From Streptomyces sindenensis (GTDB lineage Bacteria > Actinomycetota > Actinomycetes > Streptomycetales > Streptomycetaceae), in assembly GCF_014649035.1 (NCBI RefSeq), contig NZ_BMSG01000030.1, positions 1 to 64,000 on the forward strand: a stretch of DNA of 64,000 nucleotides. Reading direction: 5' to 3'. Numbering within the stretch: the stretch's first letter is position 1; each line of letters opens with the position of its first letter. This document shows, piece after piece, positions 24,299-32,203 of this stretch. A program made the position numbers and the translations under genes. The notes beneath the pieces are model-generated. The model ran no database searches, had not been told where the DNA came from, and saw nothing but the letters and a program-made list of their open reading frames with translations.

Positions 24299-25246
24299 AT
24301 GTCACTTCCCCTCCCGCTGGACGGGCTGTCCGCGATCGTCACCGGCGCGGGCCGCGGCCTCGGCCGCGCCGAAGCCCTCGAACTGGCCCGGCTCGGCGCG
24401 GCCGTCGTCGTCAACGACTACGGGCAGCCCGGCCGCGACGGCTCCGGCGAGGCGTCCGCCGCGCCCGCCGAGGAGGTCGCCGCCGAGATCCGCGCGGCCG
24501 GCGGCCGGGCCGTCGCCCACCTCGGCGACGTCTCCGACCACGAACAGGCCCGCGAACTGGTCGAGTCGGCGATCTCGGCCCACGGGCGTCTCGACATCCT
24601 GGTCAACAACGCGGGGATCCTGCGCGACCGGATGGTCTTCTCGATGACCGAGGAGGAATGGGACTCGGTCATCCGCGTCCACCTGAAAGGCCACTTCAAC
24701 ACCACGCACTTCGCCGCCGCCCACTGGCGCGCCCGTTCCAAGGCCACCGGCGGGCCGGTCTACGGGCGGATCGTCAACACCTCGTCGGAGGCGTTCCTCG
24801 CGGGCTCCGTCGGGCAGCCCAACTACGCGGCGGCCAAGGGCGGCATCGTCGGCCTCACCACCTCCACCGCCCTCGCCCTGGCCAAGTACGGCGTCACCGC
24901 CAACGCGATCTGCCCGCGCGCCCGGACCCGGATGACCGAGGACGTCTTCGCGGGCTTCCAGGAACCGGCGGACGGCACTCTCGATCCGCTGGCGCCCGAA
25001 CACGTCTCCCCGCTCGTCGGCTATCTCGCCTCACCGGCGGCGGCCGCGGTCAACGGGCAACTGCTGGTCGTCCACGGGGGAATGGTCGCCGTCGTCGAAC
25101 GGCCGCGGGTGGCGGCCCGGTTCGACGCGGCGAAGGAGACGTTCACCTTCGCGGAGCTGGACGAACTGCTCACCCCGTACTACGCGGACCGGCCGCCGAA
25201 CGAGACCTTCGCCGCCGCCGAAGTGCTGGGGCTGAAGCGGCGGTAG
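24299..25246 (+). CDS. Short-chain dehydrogenase (Hsd4A/ChsB1-like)
   Basis: A 315-residue classical SDR. The NAD site is TGAGRGLG, then NNAG (LVNNAGILRDRM), catalytic Ser in VNTSSEAF and YxxxK in NYAAAKGG. The string EEWDSVIRVHLKGHFN and the C-terminal extension to over 300 residues match multifunctional-enzyme-type 3-hydroxyacyl-CoA dehydrogenases such as the actinobacterial 17-beta-HSD4 homologues. With MaoC (hydratase) and the SCP2-type thiolase it would complete a beta-oxidation cycle on a bulky acyl-CoA. The ATG at 24299 directly follows an in-frame GTG. Confidence 0.86.
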   Translation: MSLPLPLDGLSAIVTGAGRGLGRAEALELARLGAAVVVNDYGQPGRDGSGEASAAPAEEVAAEIRAAGGRAVAHLGDVSDHEQARELVESAISAHGRLDILVNNAGILRDRMVFSMTEEEWDSVIRVHLKGHFNTTHFAAAHWRARSKATGGPVYGRIVNTSSEAFLAGSVGQPNYAAAKGGIVGLTTSTALALAKYGVTANAICPRARTRMTEDVFAGFQEPADGTLDPLAPEHVSPLVGYLASPAAAAVNGQLLVVHGGMVAVVERPRVAARFDAAKETFTFAELDELLTPYYADRPPNETFAAAEVLGLKRR

Positions 25247-25257
25247 CCGTACCCCCC

Positions 25258-25373
25258 GTACGCACGGGAGGCCCGGATGCACGTACGGAAGGGCCCGGAT
25301 GTACGCAGGGGAGGCCCGGATGTACGCACGGGAGGCCCGGACCGGCGGTCGTCCGCCGGTCCGGGCCTCCCGT
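25258..25373. terminator. Repeat array ending in a 21-bp perfect hairpin between convergent genes
   Basis: Four copies of a GTACG(CA)CGGGAGGCCCGGA unit start at 25258, 25283, 25301 and 25322. The last forms the left arm (25328-25348) of a hairpin whose right arm (25353-25373) is its exact complement with a TCGT loop. It lies 19 bases before the convergent gene's stop at 25392 and would stop transcription from both sides. Confidence 0.85.
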
Positions 25374-25391
25374 ACCGCGCTGCTCGGCTGC

Positions 25392-25562
25392 TCAGGCCGC
25401 CGCGGATTCCGCTTCCGCGGGCCGGCGGTGCCGGCCGTGCGGCCGCACCGACGTGTTCTCCGTCGACGCACCCCCGCGGTGCTTTCCGGAACCGCCAGTT
25501 CCGGTACCCTCGTCCGCCCCCGTCGGGCGCTGCTGGGTCGTGTCGGTCCGTGCTTCGGACAT
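25392..25562 (-). CDS. Small hydrophilic protein, hypothetical
   Basis: A 56-residue, strongly polar peptide rich in Thr, Gly, Arg and His (GGSGKHRGG, PHGRHRRPAE), with no hydrophobic span or known domain. I recall similar short His/Arg-rich proteins in streptomycetes but cannot confirm. A GTG at 25574 is an alternative start. Ribosome sites are weak for both. It is flanked by the strong hairpin on its 3' side, and 129 empty bases separate it from the gene at 25692. Confidence 0.5.
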   Translation of the reverse strand: MSEARTDTTQQRPTGADEGTGTGGSGKHRGGASTENTSVRPHGRHRRPAEAESAAA

Positions 25563-25691
25563 GTGGGAAGTCACCCCGTTGTCATCGCTTGCCTGTGTCG
25601 CACCTACGTGTGTCGCCGGCCCCGCCACCGTCGCCCGACCCGGTCACCGTCGGTACCCGCCCGGAACGGTCGCGTAGCCCAGGCCCCGAAT

Positions 25692-27050
25692 TCAATCAGG
25701 TCGGGCGGCTCTGTGCAGAGGCGCCTGCCCCAACGGAACGGGCTTACACACAGCAGGAGCGGCGTCGGCGGCGGATGGTTCCCCTCCGCCTTTCCCGCCA
25801 CTCGTACGGCCGGTCACCGAGGAGGGTTCCACGTCCTCGGGGGCGTCCAGCAGCGCCACGCCGCAGGGCGTCGCCCCGTTCGCGTACGGCAGGCGCAGCA
25901 CGCCGTCCCGGCTCCAGTATCCGGCCCCCGGCACCCAGCCCAACGGGGCCGCGAACTGGTGCAGTTGCCGGCCCGCCGGACGCCAGACGCCCACCCAGCT
26001 GCCAGGTGCCCCGTCGATCCGCAGCGCCACCGCGCAGCTCTCCGGCATGAGCATCTGGCCCGGCTGCACCGCGAACGGCGTCACGGCCACGTCCGGGAGG
26101 CGCAGGCACTCGGGGAACCTGACGGGCAGGCAGCTTCCCAGCACTCCCCAGCCGAGCCGGTCGTGGCCCGGGGCGTCGGAGCGGATCAGCAGCAGCCCGC
26201 TGTCGGCGTCCGCGAGCAGCAGCCGGTCGTTGCTCTCCGGTGCGATCTGGAGCAGCGGTGTCACCTCGCCCTGCCGCCCGAGGTCCACGGCGACCGCCTT
26301 GACCGGCCCGCCGCCCGGCTCCCGTCGGTCCAGCGCCAGCATCCGGCCCGCCCGGTCCAGCCACACCCCGCCCGAGCAGTGGCCGGGAATCCGCGCGACC
26401 TCCTCGGGCCCGAACGCGCCGCCCGCCACCCGCCACAGCGAGGCGTGGTCCTCACCGGCCGCCAGGGCGTACGCGCACCGGCCGTCCGGCGACGGCGGCA
26501 GCAGCGTCATCTCCGCGCACCCGACCGCGCCCAGCAGGAGTTCGCCGGTCCCGGGCCCGGTCGGGTAGAGCAGCGAGAACATCTGCCGGTCCGCCACCCG
26601 CCGCCGGATCAGCACCCGCCCGTCGGCGAGCGGGGCCACCTCGGAGTCCGGCTCCTCGGGCTGGTCGAGGGGGAGGGGTACGGCGTACGGCTCGGGCCCG
26701 TCCAGCGTCCACCGCTCGGGATACCAGGCGCGCTCGCCCGGCGGCCCGGGGGCGGCGGTGAGCCGGGCGGCATAGGCGCCGTCCGTGGTGAGCGTGAAGC
26801 GGCCGGGGGGCGGTGCGGCGTCGGCGAACGGCCGGGCGCCGGCCCCCGTGGGTGATGCTTCCGCTTCCTCGATTTCCCCGGCTCCCGTGTACTCCTCCGC
26901 GTCTTCCCAGTCCTCCCCGTCTTCCCGGTCAGCCCCGGCAGGCGCTTCGGGCCTTCCGGGCTCCCCGGGCTCTTCCGGTTCGGGTTCCGCTTCCGGGTCC
27001 GCCGTCGCGGCGGCCCCGGCGGTTCCCCCCTCGATGGCACAGGCAGTCAT
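25692..27050 (-). CDS. Beta-propeller-like protein of unknown function
   Basis: A 452-residue protein. The first about 75 residues are acidic and low-complexity (EPEPEEPGEPGRPEAP; EDGEDWEDAEE). The rest alternates short beta-strand-like segments ending in W/Y or D turns (LWRVAGGAF; GVWLDRAGRMLALDR; VGVWRPAGRQLHQF; GYWSRDGVLRLPY), as in WD40/TolB-like propellers. No signal peptide. GGAGGTGA seven bases before the ATG at 27050 fixes the start, and the sequence just upstream is non-coding. Monocistronic. Function unknown. Confidence 0.7.
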   Translation of the reverse strand: MTACAIEGGTAGAAATADPEAEPEPEEPGEPGRPEAPAGADREDGEDWEDAEEYTGAGEIEEAEASPTGAGARPFADAAPPPGRFTLTTDGAYAARLTAAPGPPGERAWYPERWTLDGPEPYAVPLPLDQPEEPDSEVAPLADGRVLIRRRVADRQMFSLLYPTGPGTGELLLGAVGCAEMTLLPPSPDGRCAYALAAGEDHASLWRVAGGAFGPEEVARIPGHCSGGVWLDRAGRMLALDRREPGGGPVKAVAVDLGRQGEVTPLLQIAPESNDRLLLADADSGLLLIRSDAPGHDRLGWGVLGSCLPVRFPECLRLPDVAVTPFAVQPGQMLMPESCAVALRIDGAPGSWVGVWRPAGRQLHQFAAPLGWVPGAGYWSRDGVLRLPYANGATPCGVALLDAPEDVEPSSVTGRTSGGKGGGEPSAADAAPAVCKPVPLGQAPLHRAARPD

Positions 27051-27194
27051 GGACTCGTCACCTCCGGCTACGCAAGCTAGTTTTCGCACTTCCAGCCGAA
27101 CAACACGAGCCACCGCACTTCACACATAAGGGTGGCGATGCCCGGATTCTCCTGAGGTGTCAGGGGTGAGTGTGCTGTCGGAGAGGGGCGTGTC

Positions 27195-27213
27195 TATGGT
27201 TAGGCAGCCCTAA
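27195..27213. promoter_or_regulatory. Iron box (DmdR1/IdeR-type)
   Basis: TATGGTTAGGCAGCCCTAA matches 14 of 19 positions of the streptomycete iron box TTAGGTTAGGCTAACCTAA. It lies 50 bases before the start of the siderophore-binding lipoprotein gene, as expected for iron-dependent repression. Confidence 0.65.
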
Positions 27214-27262
27214 TCAAACGCCCGTGCCCCCCACGCACGCACGCGGACAACTGGAGTAAGTG

Positions 27263-28306
27263 ATGTCCCTTCGCCCCCGCGGTACCGCCGCAGTCGCCCT
27301 GGCCGTGGCGGCCGCTCTCTCCCTGTCGGCCTGCGGGGGCGGTGACGGCGGCGACGCGGACGCGGCGAAGTCCGACGCGAGCGGCGGCAAGAAGGCCGCC
27401 GTCGCCACGGGCGGCAAGGACTTCGCGGACGCGGCCAGGAAGACCGCGTCGTACGGCACGGACGCGAAGGCCGGCGAGTTCCCCCGTACGGTCACCCACG
27501 CCATGGGGAAGACCGAGATCAAGGCCGCGCCCAAGCGTGTGGTGGTGCTGGACGTCGGCGAGTTCGACAACGTCGTGTCGCTGGGCGTGAAGCCGGTCGG
27601 CTACGCGCCCAGCGAGGGCGACGCGGCCATCCCCTCGTACCTGGAGAAGGACGCGGGCGAGCCGAAGAGCGTCGGCACCATCAACAGCCTCAACCTCGAA
27701 GCCATCGCGGGCCTCCAGCCGGACCTGATCCTCGGCAGCCAGCTCCGCGCCGCGGACAAGTACGACGAGCTGTCCAAGATCGCCCCCACCGTGTTCTCCA
27801 TCCGCCCGGGCTTCACCTGGAAGGAGAACTACCTCCTCAACGCCCAGGCGCTGGACCGCACGAAGCAGGCCCGGTCCGCGCTCGCCGCGTACGAGAAGAA
27901 GGCCGAGAAGCTCGGCGAGGACATCGGGCCCGGCAAGCCGACCGTGTCCATGGTCCGCTACATGCCCGACCGCCTCCGGCTCTACGCCAAGGCCTCGTTC
28001 ATCGGCACGATCCTCGAAGACGTCGGCCTGCCGCGTCCGAAGAACCAGCAGATCAACGACCTCGCCGCCGAGATCAGCCCGGAGAAGATCGACGAGGCGG
28101 ACGCCGACTGGATCTTCACCGGCGTCTACGGCGACCCGAAGGCCACCCAGCGCGACACCGCCCGGTCCAACCCGCTGTGGAAGAACCTGAAGGCCGTGAA
28201 GGAGGGCCGGGCCAAGGACGTCTCCGACGAGACCTGGTACCTGGGCCTCGGCGTCACCTCGGCCGATCTGGTCCTCGACGACCTCCGCGCGGACCTGGTG
28301 AAGTAG
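27263..28306 (+). CDS. Iron-siderophore ABC transporter substrate-binding lipoprotein
   Basis: A 347-residue class III periplasmic-binding-type protein. A signal peptide ends in the lipobox LSAC (Cys24), followed by a Gly/Asp-rich linker. The mature part has the FecB/FhuD landmarks RVVVLDVGEFDNVVSLGVKPVGYAP and LEAIAGLQPDLILGSQLR, and the long middle helix. It should capture a ferric siderophore outside the membrane. No permease or ATPase gene is adjacent, so it must share one encoded elsewhere. GGAG lies 8-9 bases before the ATG; a GTG codon immediately precedes it. Preceded by an iron box. Confidence 0.88.
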   Translation: MSLRPRGTAAVALAVAAALSLSACGGGDGGDADAAKSDASGGKKAAVATGGKDFADAARKTASYGTDAKAGEFPRTVTHAMGKTEIKAAPKRVVVLDVGEFDNVVSLGVKPVGYAPSEGDAAIPSYLEKDAGEPKSVGTINSLNLEAIAGLQPDLILGSQLRAADKYDELSKIAPTVFSIRPGFTWKENYLLNAQALDRTKQARSALAAYEKKAEKLGEDIGPGKPTVSMVRYMPDRLRLYAKASFIGTILEDVGLPRPKNQQINDLAAEISPEKIDEADADWIFTGVYGDPKATQRDTARSNPLWKNLKAVKEGRAKDVSDETWYLGLGVTSADLVLDDLRADLVK

Positions 28307-28353
28307 CGCCTTCTGTACGGGCCCGGCGAGGGAGTCGACGTAACGATTCGTGT

Positions 28354-28391
28354 CCGGCCGCCGGTCCCGGCGTACAGGGTCCGGCGGCCGG
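28354..28391 (+). terminator. 11-bp hairpin after the siderophore-binding gene
   Basis: CCGGCCGCCGG (28354-28364) pairs with CCGGCGGCCGG (28381-28391) across a 16-base loop, 48 bases past the stop and 37 before the next GTG. Confidence 0.55.
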
Positions 28392-28428
28392 GGGCGGCGG
28401 ACCACCCCGGACAGGTAGCCTTTCCCCC

Positions 28429-29265
28429 GTGCCCCGTCTGTCTGAAGTCATCGCCGCCCTCGACGCCCTCTGGCCCCCCGAGCGGGCCGAGGGATGGGAC
28501 GCTGTCGGGACGGTCTGCGGCGATCCGGACGCGGAGATCGACCGGGTGCTGTTCGCCGTCGACCCGGTCCGTGAGATCGCCGACGAGGCCCTGAAGCTCG
28601 GCGCCCAGCTGATCGTCACCCACCACCCGCTCTATCTGCGCGGGACGACGACGGTCGCCGCCGACACCTTCAAGGGCAAGGTCGTCCACACCCTCATCAA
28701 GCACGACATCGCCCTCCACGTCGCGCACACCAACGCCGACACCGCCGACCCCGGCGTCTCCGACGCCCTCGCCGGCGCCCTCGACCTGCGCGTCACCAGG
28801 CCGCTCGTACCCGACCCCACCGACCCCGCCGGGCGGCGCGGACTCGGCCGGATCTGCGAGCCGGCCCGCCCCGAGACCCTGGCCGACTTCGCCGCCCGGG
28901 CCGCCGCCCGGCTCCCCGCCACCGCGCAGGGCATCCGGTTGGCCGGCGACCCGGAGGCCATGGTGCGCACCGTCGCCGTCAGCGGCGGCTCCGGCGACAG
29001 CCTCTTCGACGCCGTGCGCGCCGCGGGCGTCGACGCCTTCCTCACCGCCGACCTGCGCCACCATCCGGCGTCCGAGGCCGTGCAGCACTCGCCGCTCGGC
29101 CTCGTCGACGCCGCGCACTGGGCCACCGAGTGGCCCTGGTGCGAGCAGGCGGCGGCCCAGCTCGACGCGCTTTCCGACCGCCACGGATGGGACCTGCGGG
29201 TCCATGTCTCGAAGCAGGTCACCGACCCCTGGACCACCCACCATTCCTCTGGAGCCCCCAACTGA
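28429..29265 (+). CDS. Nif3-like dinuclear metal-centre protein
   Basis: A 278-residue protein of the Nif3/YbgI family (GTP cyclohydrolase I type 2 homologues). The metal-binding THHPLYL and AHTNADTADPG blocks are present, plus the C-terminal LTADLRHHPASEA and LVDAAHWATEW, which provide further His and Glu ligands. GTG 28429 is used because the family's N-terminal LSEVIAALDALWP follows at once. Its stop overlaps the CTG start of the zinc-ribbon gene by 3 bases. First of a three-gene operon (Nif3, zinc ribbon, RNase H-phosphatase). Biochemical role unsettled in the family. Confidence 0.9.
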   Translation: MPRLSEVIAALDALWPPERAEGWDAVGTVCGDPDAEIDRVLFAVDPVREIADEALKLGAQLIVTHHPLYLRGTTTVAADTFKGKVVHTLIKHDIALHVAHTNADTADPGVSDALAGALDLRVTRPLVPDPTDPAGRRGLGRICEPARPETLADFAARAAARLPATAQGIRLAGDPEAMVRTVAVSGGSGDSLFDAVRAAGVDAFLTADLRHHPASEAVQHSPLGLVDAAHWATEWPWCEQAAAQLDALSDRHGWDLRVHVSKQVTDPWTTHHSSGAPN

Positions 29266-30005
29266 ACGCCGCGCCCGCCGACCAGATCCGACTTCTCGAC
29301 GTCCAGGCCCTCGACACGCGTCTCGCCCAGCTCTCCCACAAGCGTTCCTCGCTCCCGGAGCACGCCGAGATCGAGCAGCTCAGCAGCGACCTCGCGCAGC
29401 TGCGCGACCTGCTGGTCGCCTCCACCACCGAGGAGAGCGACACCGCCCGCGAGCAGACCAAGGCCGAGCAGGACGTCGACCAGGTGCGTCAGCGCGCCGT
29501 CCGCGACCAGCAGCGCCTGGACTCCGGCGCGGTCTCCTCGCCCAAGGACCTGGAGAGCCTCCAGCGCGAGATCACCTCGCTCGCCAAGCGCCAGGGCGAC
29601 CTGGAGGACGTCGTCCTGGAGATCATGGAGCGCCGCGAGGCCGCCCAGGAGCGGGTCGCCGAGCTGACCGAGCGGGTCTCCGCCGTCCAGGCCAAGGTCG
29701 ACGACGCCACCGCCCGCCGTGACGCGGCCACCGCCGAGCTGGACGCCGAGGCCGCCACGGTGACCAAGGACCGCCAGGTCGTCGCCGAGGTCATCCCCGC
29801 CGACCTGATGAAGCTGTACGACAAGCTCCGCGCCCAGCAGGGCGGGGTCGGCGCCGCCCGGCTCTACCAGCGCCGCTGCGAGGGCTGCCGGCTCGAACTG
29901 AACATGGCCGAGGTCAACGACGTGAAGGCCGCCTCCCCGGAGACGGTCCTGCGCTGCGAGAACTGCCACCGCATCCTGGTCCGCACCGCGGAGTCGGGCC
30001 TGTAA
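29262..30005 (+). CDS. Coiled-coil zinc-ribbon protein, CTG start
   Basis: A 247-residue protein. Residues about 10-195 form a long coiled coil (heptads of Leu, Gln, Glu). The C-terminal zinc ribbon has CEGC and CENC pairs (in RRCEGCRLEL and LRCENCHRIL). It belongs to the conserved actinobacterial C4-type zinc-ribbon family found beside Nif3. No ATG or GTG exists at the conserved N-terminus (NAAPADQIRLLDVQALD). A CTG at 29262 has GGAG 7 bases upstream and overlaps the Nif3 stop, so CTG is the likely start. Possibly a nucleic-acid-binding chaperone. Confidence 0.88.
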   Translation: MNAAPADQIRLLDVQALDTRLAQLSHKRSSLPEHAEIEQLSSDLAQLRDLLVASTTEESDTAREQTKAEQDVDQVRQRAVRDQQRLDSGAVSSPKDLESLQREITSLAKRQGDLEDVVLEIMERREAAQERVAELTERVSAVQAKVDDATARRDAATAELDAEAATVTKDRQVVAEVIPADLMKLYDKLRAQQGGVGAARLYQRRCEGCRLELNMAEVNDVKAASPETVLRCENCHRILVRTAESGL

Positions 30006-31396
30006 TGAGCGTCGCCCGCCAGGTGGTGGTCGAGGCCGACGGCGGCTCCCGGGGCAACCCGGGGCCCGCCGGTTACGGCGCGGTCGTCATCGACCCCGCC
30101 ACCGGGGAGCCCCTCGCCGAGGCCGCCGAGTACATCGGCGTCGCGACGAACAACGTCGCCGAGTACCGGGGCCTGATCGCCGGCCTGACGGCCGCGAAGG
30201 CGCTGTTCCCGGACGCGGGGGACGCGCTGCGGGTCCACGTCCGGATGGACTCCAAGCTGGTCGTCGAGCAGATGTCGGGGCGCTGGAAGATCAAGCACCC
30301 CGACATGAAGCCGCTGGCGGCCCGGGCCGCCGCGATCCTGCCGTCGTCCTCGGTGACGTACGAGTGGATTCCGCGCGCGCAGAACAAGCACGCGGACCGG
30401 CTCGCCAACGAGGCGATGGACGCGGGCCGCGACGGCCGGCAGTGGGAGGCGTCCACCTCGACGGCCGCCCTGGACGCCCCGTCCGCCCGCACCCCGAGTG
30501 CCCCGCCGCCACCGGTGCAGGGCCCGCCCGGCGACCAGGCCGCGGGCGCCGCCAAGGCCCGCGCGGCACTGGCGGCGGCCCGCGGTACGGCTGCCCCGGC
30601 CGACGCGCTCTTCGCCCTGCCCGGGGAGACGGCGGAAGCGCCGCTGCCTGACGGGACGACGGAACCGGGCGGGGTGCCGACGGGACCGGGCGGGGAGCCG
30701 ACGGACGCCCACCCCGCCCCGCGGCAGCCCGCCGGGACCCCGCAGACCGGCTGGGGTTCGGCCCCCGACCTGGGCGCGCCCGCGACCCTCGTCCTGCTCC
30801 GGCACGGCGAGACCGCCCTCACGCCCGAGAAGCGGTTCTCCGGCAGCGGTGGCACCGACCCCGAACTCTCCGCCGTCGGCCGCGGCCAGGCCGAGCGGGC
30901 CGCCGAGCACTTCGCCGCCCTCGGCACGGTCCAGGAGATCGTCAGCTCGCCGCTGCGCCGCTGCCGCGAGACCGCCGCCGCCGTCGCCGCCCGCCTCGGC
31001 CTCGACGTCCGGATCGACGAGGGCCTGCGCGAGACGGACTTCGGCGCCTGGGAGGGCCTGACCTTCGCAGAGGTGCGGGAGCGGTACGGCGACGACCTCA
31101 CCGCCTGGCTGGCCTCCCCGGACATCGCCCCGACCGGCGGCGGCGAGAGCTTCGCTCAGGTGGCCGAGCGGGTCGCCGCCGCCCGGGACCGGCTCGTCGC
31201 CCGGTACGCGGGCCGCACGGTCCTGCTCGTCACGCACGTGACGCCGATCAAGACGTTCGTCCGGCTCGCCCTCGGGGCCCCGCCCGAGGCGCTGTTCCGG
31301 ATGGAGCTGTCGGCGGCCTCGGTCTCCACCGTCGCGTACTACGGGGACGGCAACGCCTCCGTACGCCTGCTCAACGACACCTCGCACCTGACCTAG
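30005..31396 (+). CDS. Bifunctional RNase H / acid phosphatase
   Basis: A 463-residue two-domain protein. Residues 1-140 are an RNase HI domain: VEADGGSRGNPGPAGYG (Asp), NNVAEYRGLIAGL (Glu), RMDSKLVVEQM (Asp) and NKHADRLANEAM (final Asp), so the DEDD site is complete. A Pro/Ala-rich linker (about 145-255) follows. Then comes a histidine-phosphatase/CobC-like domain with LLRHGETAL and a later VTHVTPIK His. Rv2228c of M. tuberculosis has the same architecture and removes RNA from RNA:DNA hybrids. Its ATG shares one base with the preceding TAA. Last gene of the Nif3 operon. Confidence 0.94.
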   Translation: MSVARQVVVEADGGSRGNPGPAGYGAVVIDPATGEPLAEAAEYIGVATNNVAEYRGLIAGLTAAKALFPDAGDALRVHVRMDSKLVVEQMSGRWKIKHPDMKPLAARAAAILPSSSVTYEWIPRAQNKHADRLANEAMDAGRDGRQWEASTSTAALDAPSARTPSAPPPPVQGPPGDQAAGAAKARAALAAARGTAAPADALFALPGETAEAPLPDGTTEPGGVPTGPGGEPTDAHPAPRQPAGTPQTGWGSAPDLGAPATLVLLRHGETALTPEKRFSGSGGTDPELSAVGRGQAERAAEHFAALGTVQEIVSSPLRRCRETAAAVAARLGLDVRIDEGLRETDFGAWEGLTFAEVRERYGDDLTAWLASPDIAPTGGGESFAQVAERVAAARDRLVARYAGRTVLLVTHVTPIKTFVRLALGAPPEALFRMELSAASVSTVAYYGDGNASVRLLNDTSHLT

Positions 31397-31438
31397 CGGC
31401 GGGACCGGGCGGGGGAGAGGCGCCGACGGGGGAGCGGG

Positions 31439-32104
31439 TTACGCGGCGAGCGCCGCCGCCTCCGCCGCCAGGCGGGCCACCCGGTCCCAGTCCTTCGCCG
31501 CCACCGCATCCCCTGGGATCATCCAACTGCCGCCCACGCAGCCGACGTTGGGCAGGGCGAGATACGAGGGCGCGGAGGCGAGCGAGATGCCACCGGTCGG
31601 GCAGAAACGGGCCTGGGGGAGCGGTGCGGACAGAGCCTTGAGATAGGCCGTGCCGCCCGCCGCCTCGGCCGGGAAGAACTTCATCTCCCGCACCCCGCGC
31701 TCCAGCAGGGCCACCACCTCCGAGGTGGTCGAGACACCGGGCAGGAACGGCAGCCCGGACGCCTTCATCGCCTCCAGCAGCGCGTCCGTCCATCCCGGGC
31801 TGACCAGGAACCGGGCCCCGGCGGCCACCGTCTCGCGGACGTGCTCCGGTGAGATCACCGTGCCCGCGCCGACCACCGCACCCGGCACCTCGGCGGCCAT
31901 GGCCCGGATCGACTCCAGCGCGGCGGGCGTCCGCAGCGTCACCTCGATCGCCGGGAGCCCGCCCGCCACCAGTGCCCGCGCCAGCGGCACCGCGTCGGCG
32001 GCGTCGTGCAGGACGACGACGGGGACGACGGGCGCGAGATCGAGCACGGAGGCGTCGGGGGCGGCTGCGGCGGAGGGCACGGCGGACGGCACGGAGGAGG
32101 TCAT
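31439..32104 (-). CDS. eda: 2-keto-3-deoxy-6-phosphogluconate aldolase
   Basis: A 221-residue class I aldolase. The Schiff-base Lys is in EMKFFPAEAAGG, the catalytic Glu in AIEVTLRTP, and GAGTVISPE and PTGGIS are the phosphate-binding loops. It should split KDPG (or KHG) into pyruvate and glyceraldehyde-3-phosphate, the last Entner-Doudoroff step. The start at ATG 32104 has AGGA upstream. It is transcribed alone and convergent with the RNase H gene. The ManD-type dehydratase at 38127 would form a 2-keto-3-deoxy acid that, after phosphorylation, is a substrate for it. Confidence 0.9.
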   Translation of the reverse strand: MTSSVPSAVPSAAAAPDASVLDLAPVVPVVVLHDAADAVPLARALVAGGLPAIEVTLRTPAALESIRAMAAEVPGAVVGAGTVISPEHVRETVAAGARFLVSPGWTDALLEAMKASGLPFLPGVSTTSEVVALLERGVREMKFFPAEAAGGTAYLKALSAPLPQARFCPTGGISLASAPSYLALPNVGCVGGSWMIPGDAVAAKDWDRVARLAAEAAALAA

Positions 32105-32203
32105 GGGTCCATCCTGCCGCGCTGCCACCAATATCTGCAACGAACGTTGCGTCCTGCGCAACGGATGGTCATCGGGTGCACGCCGGGAGCTTGTGCCGCC
32201 CGC

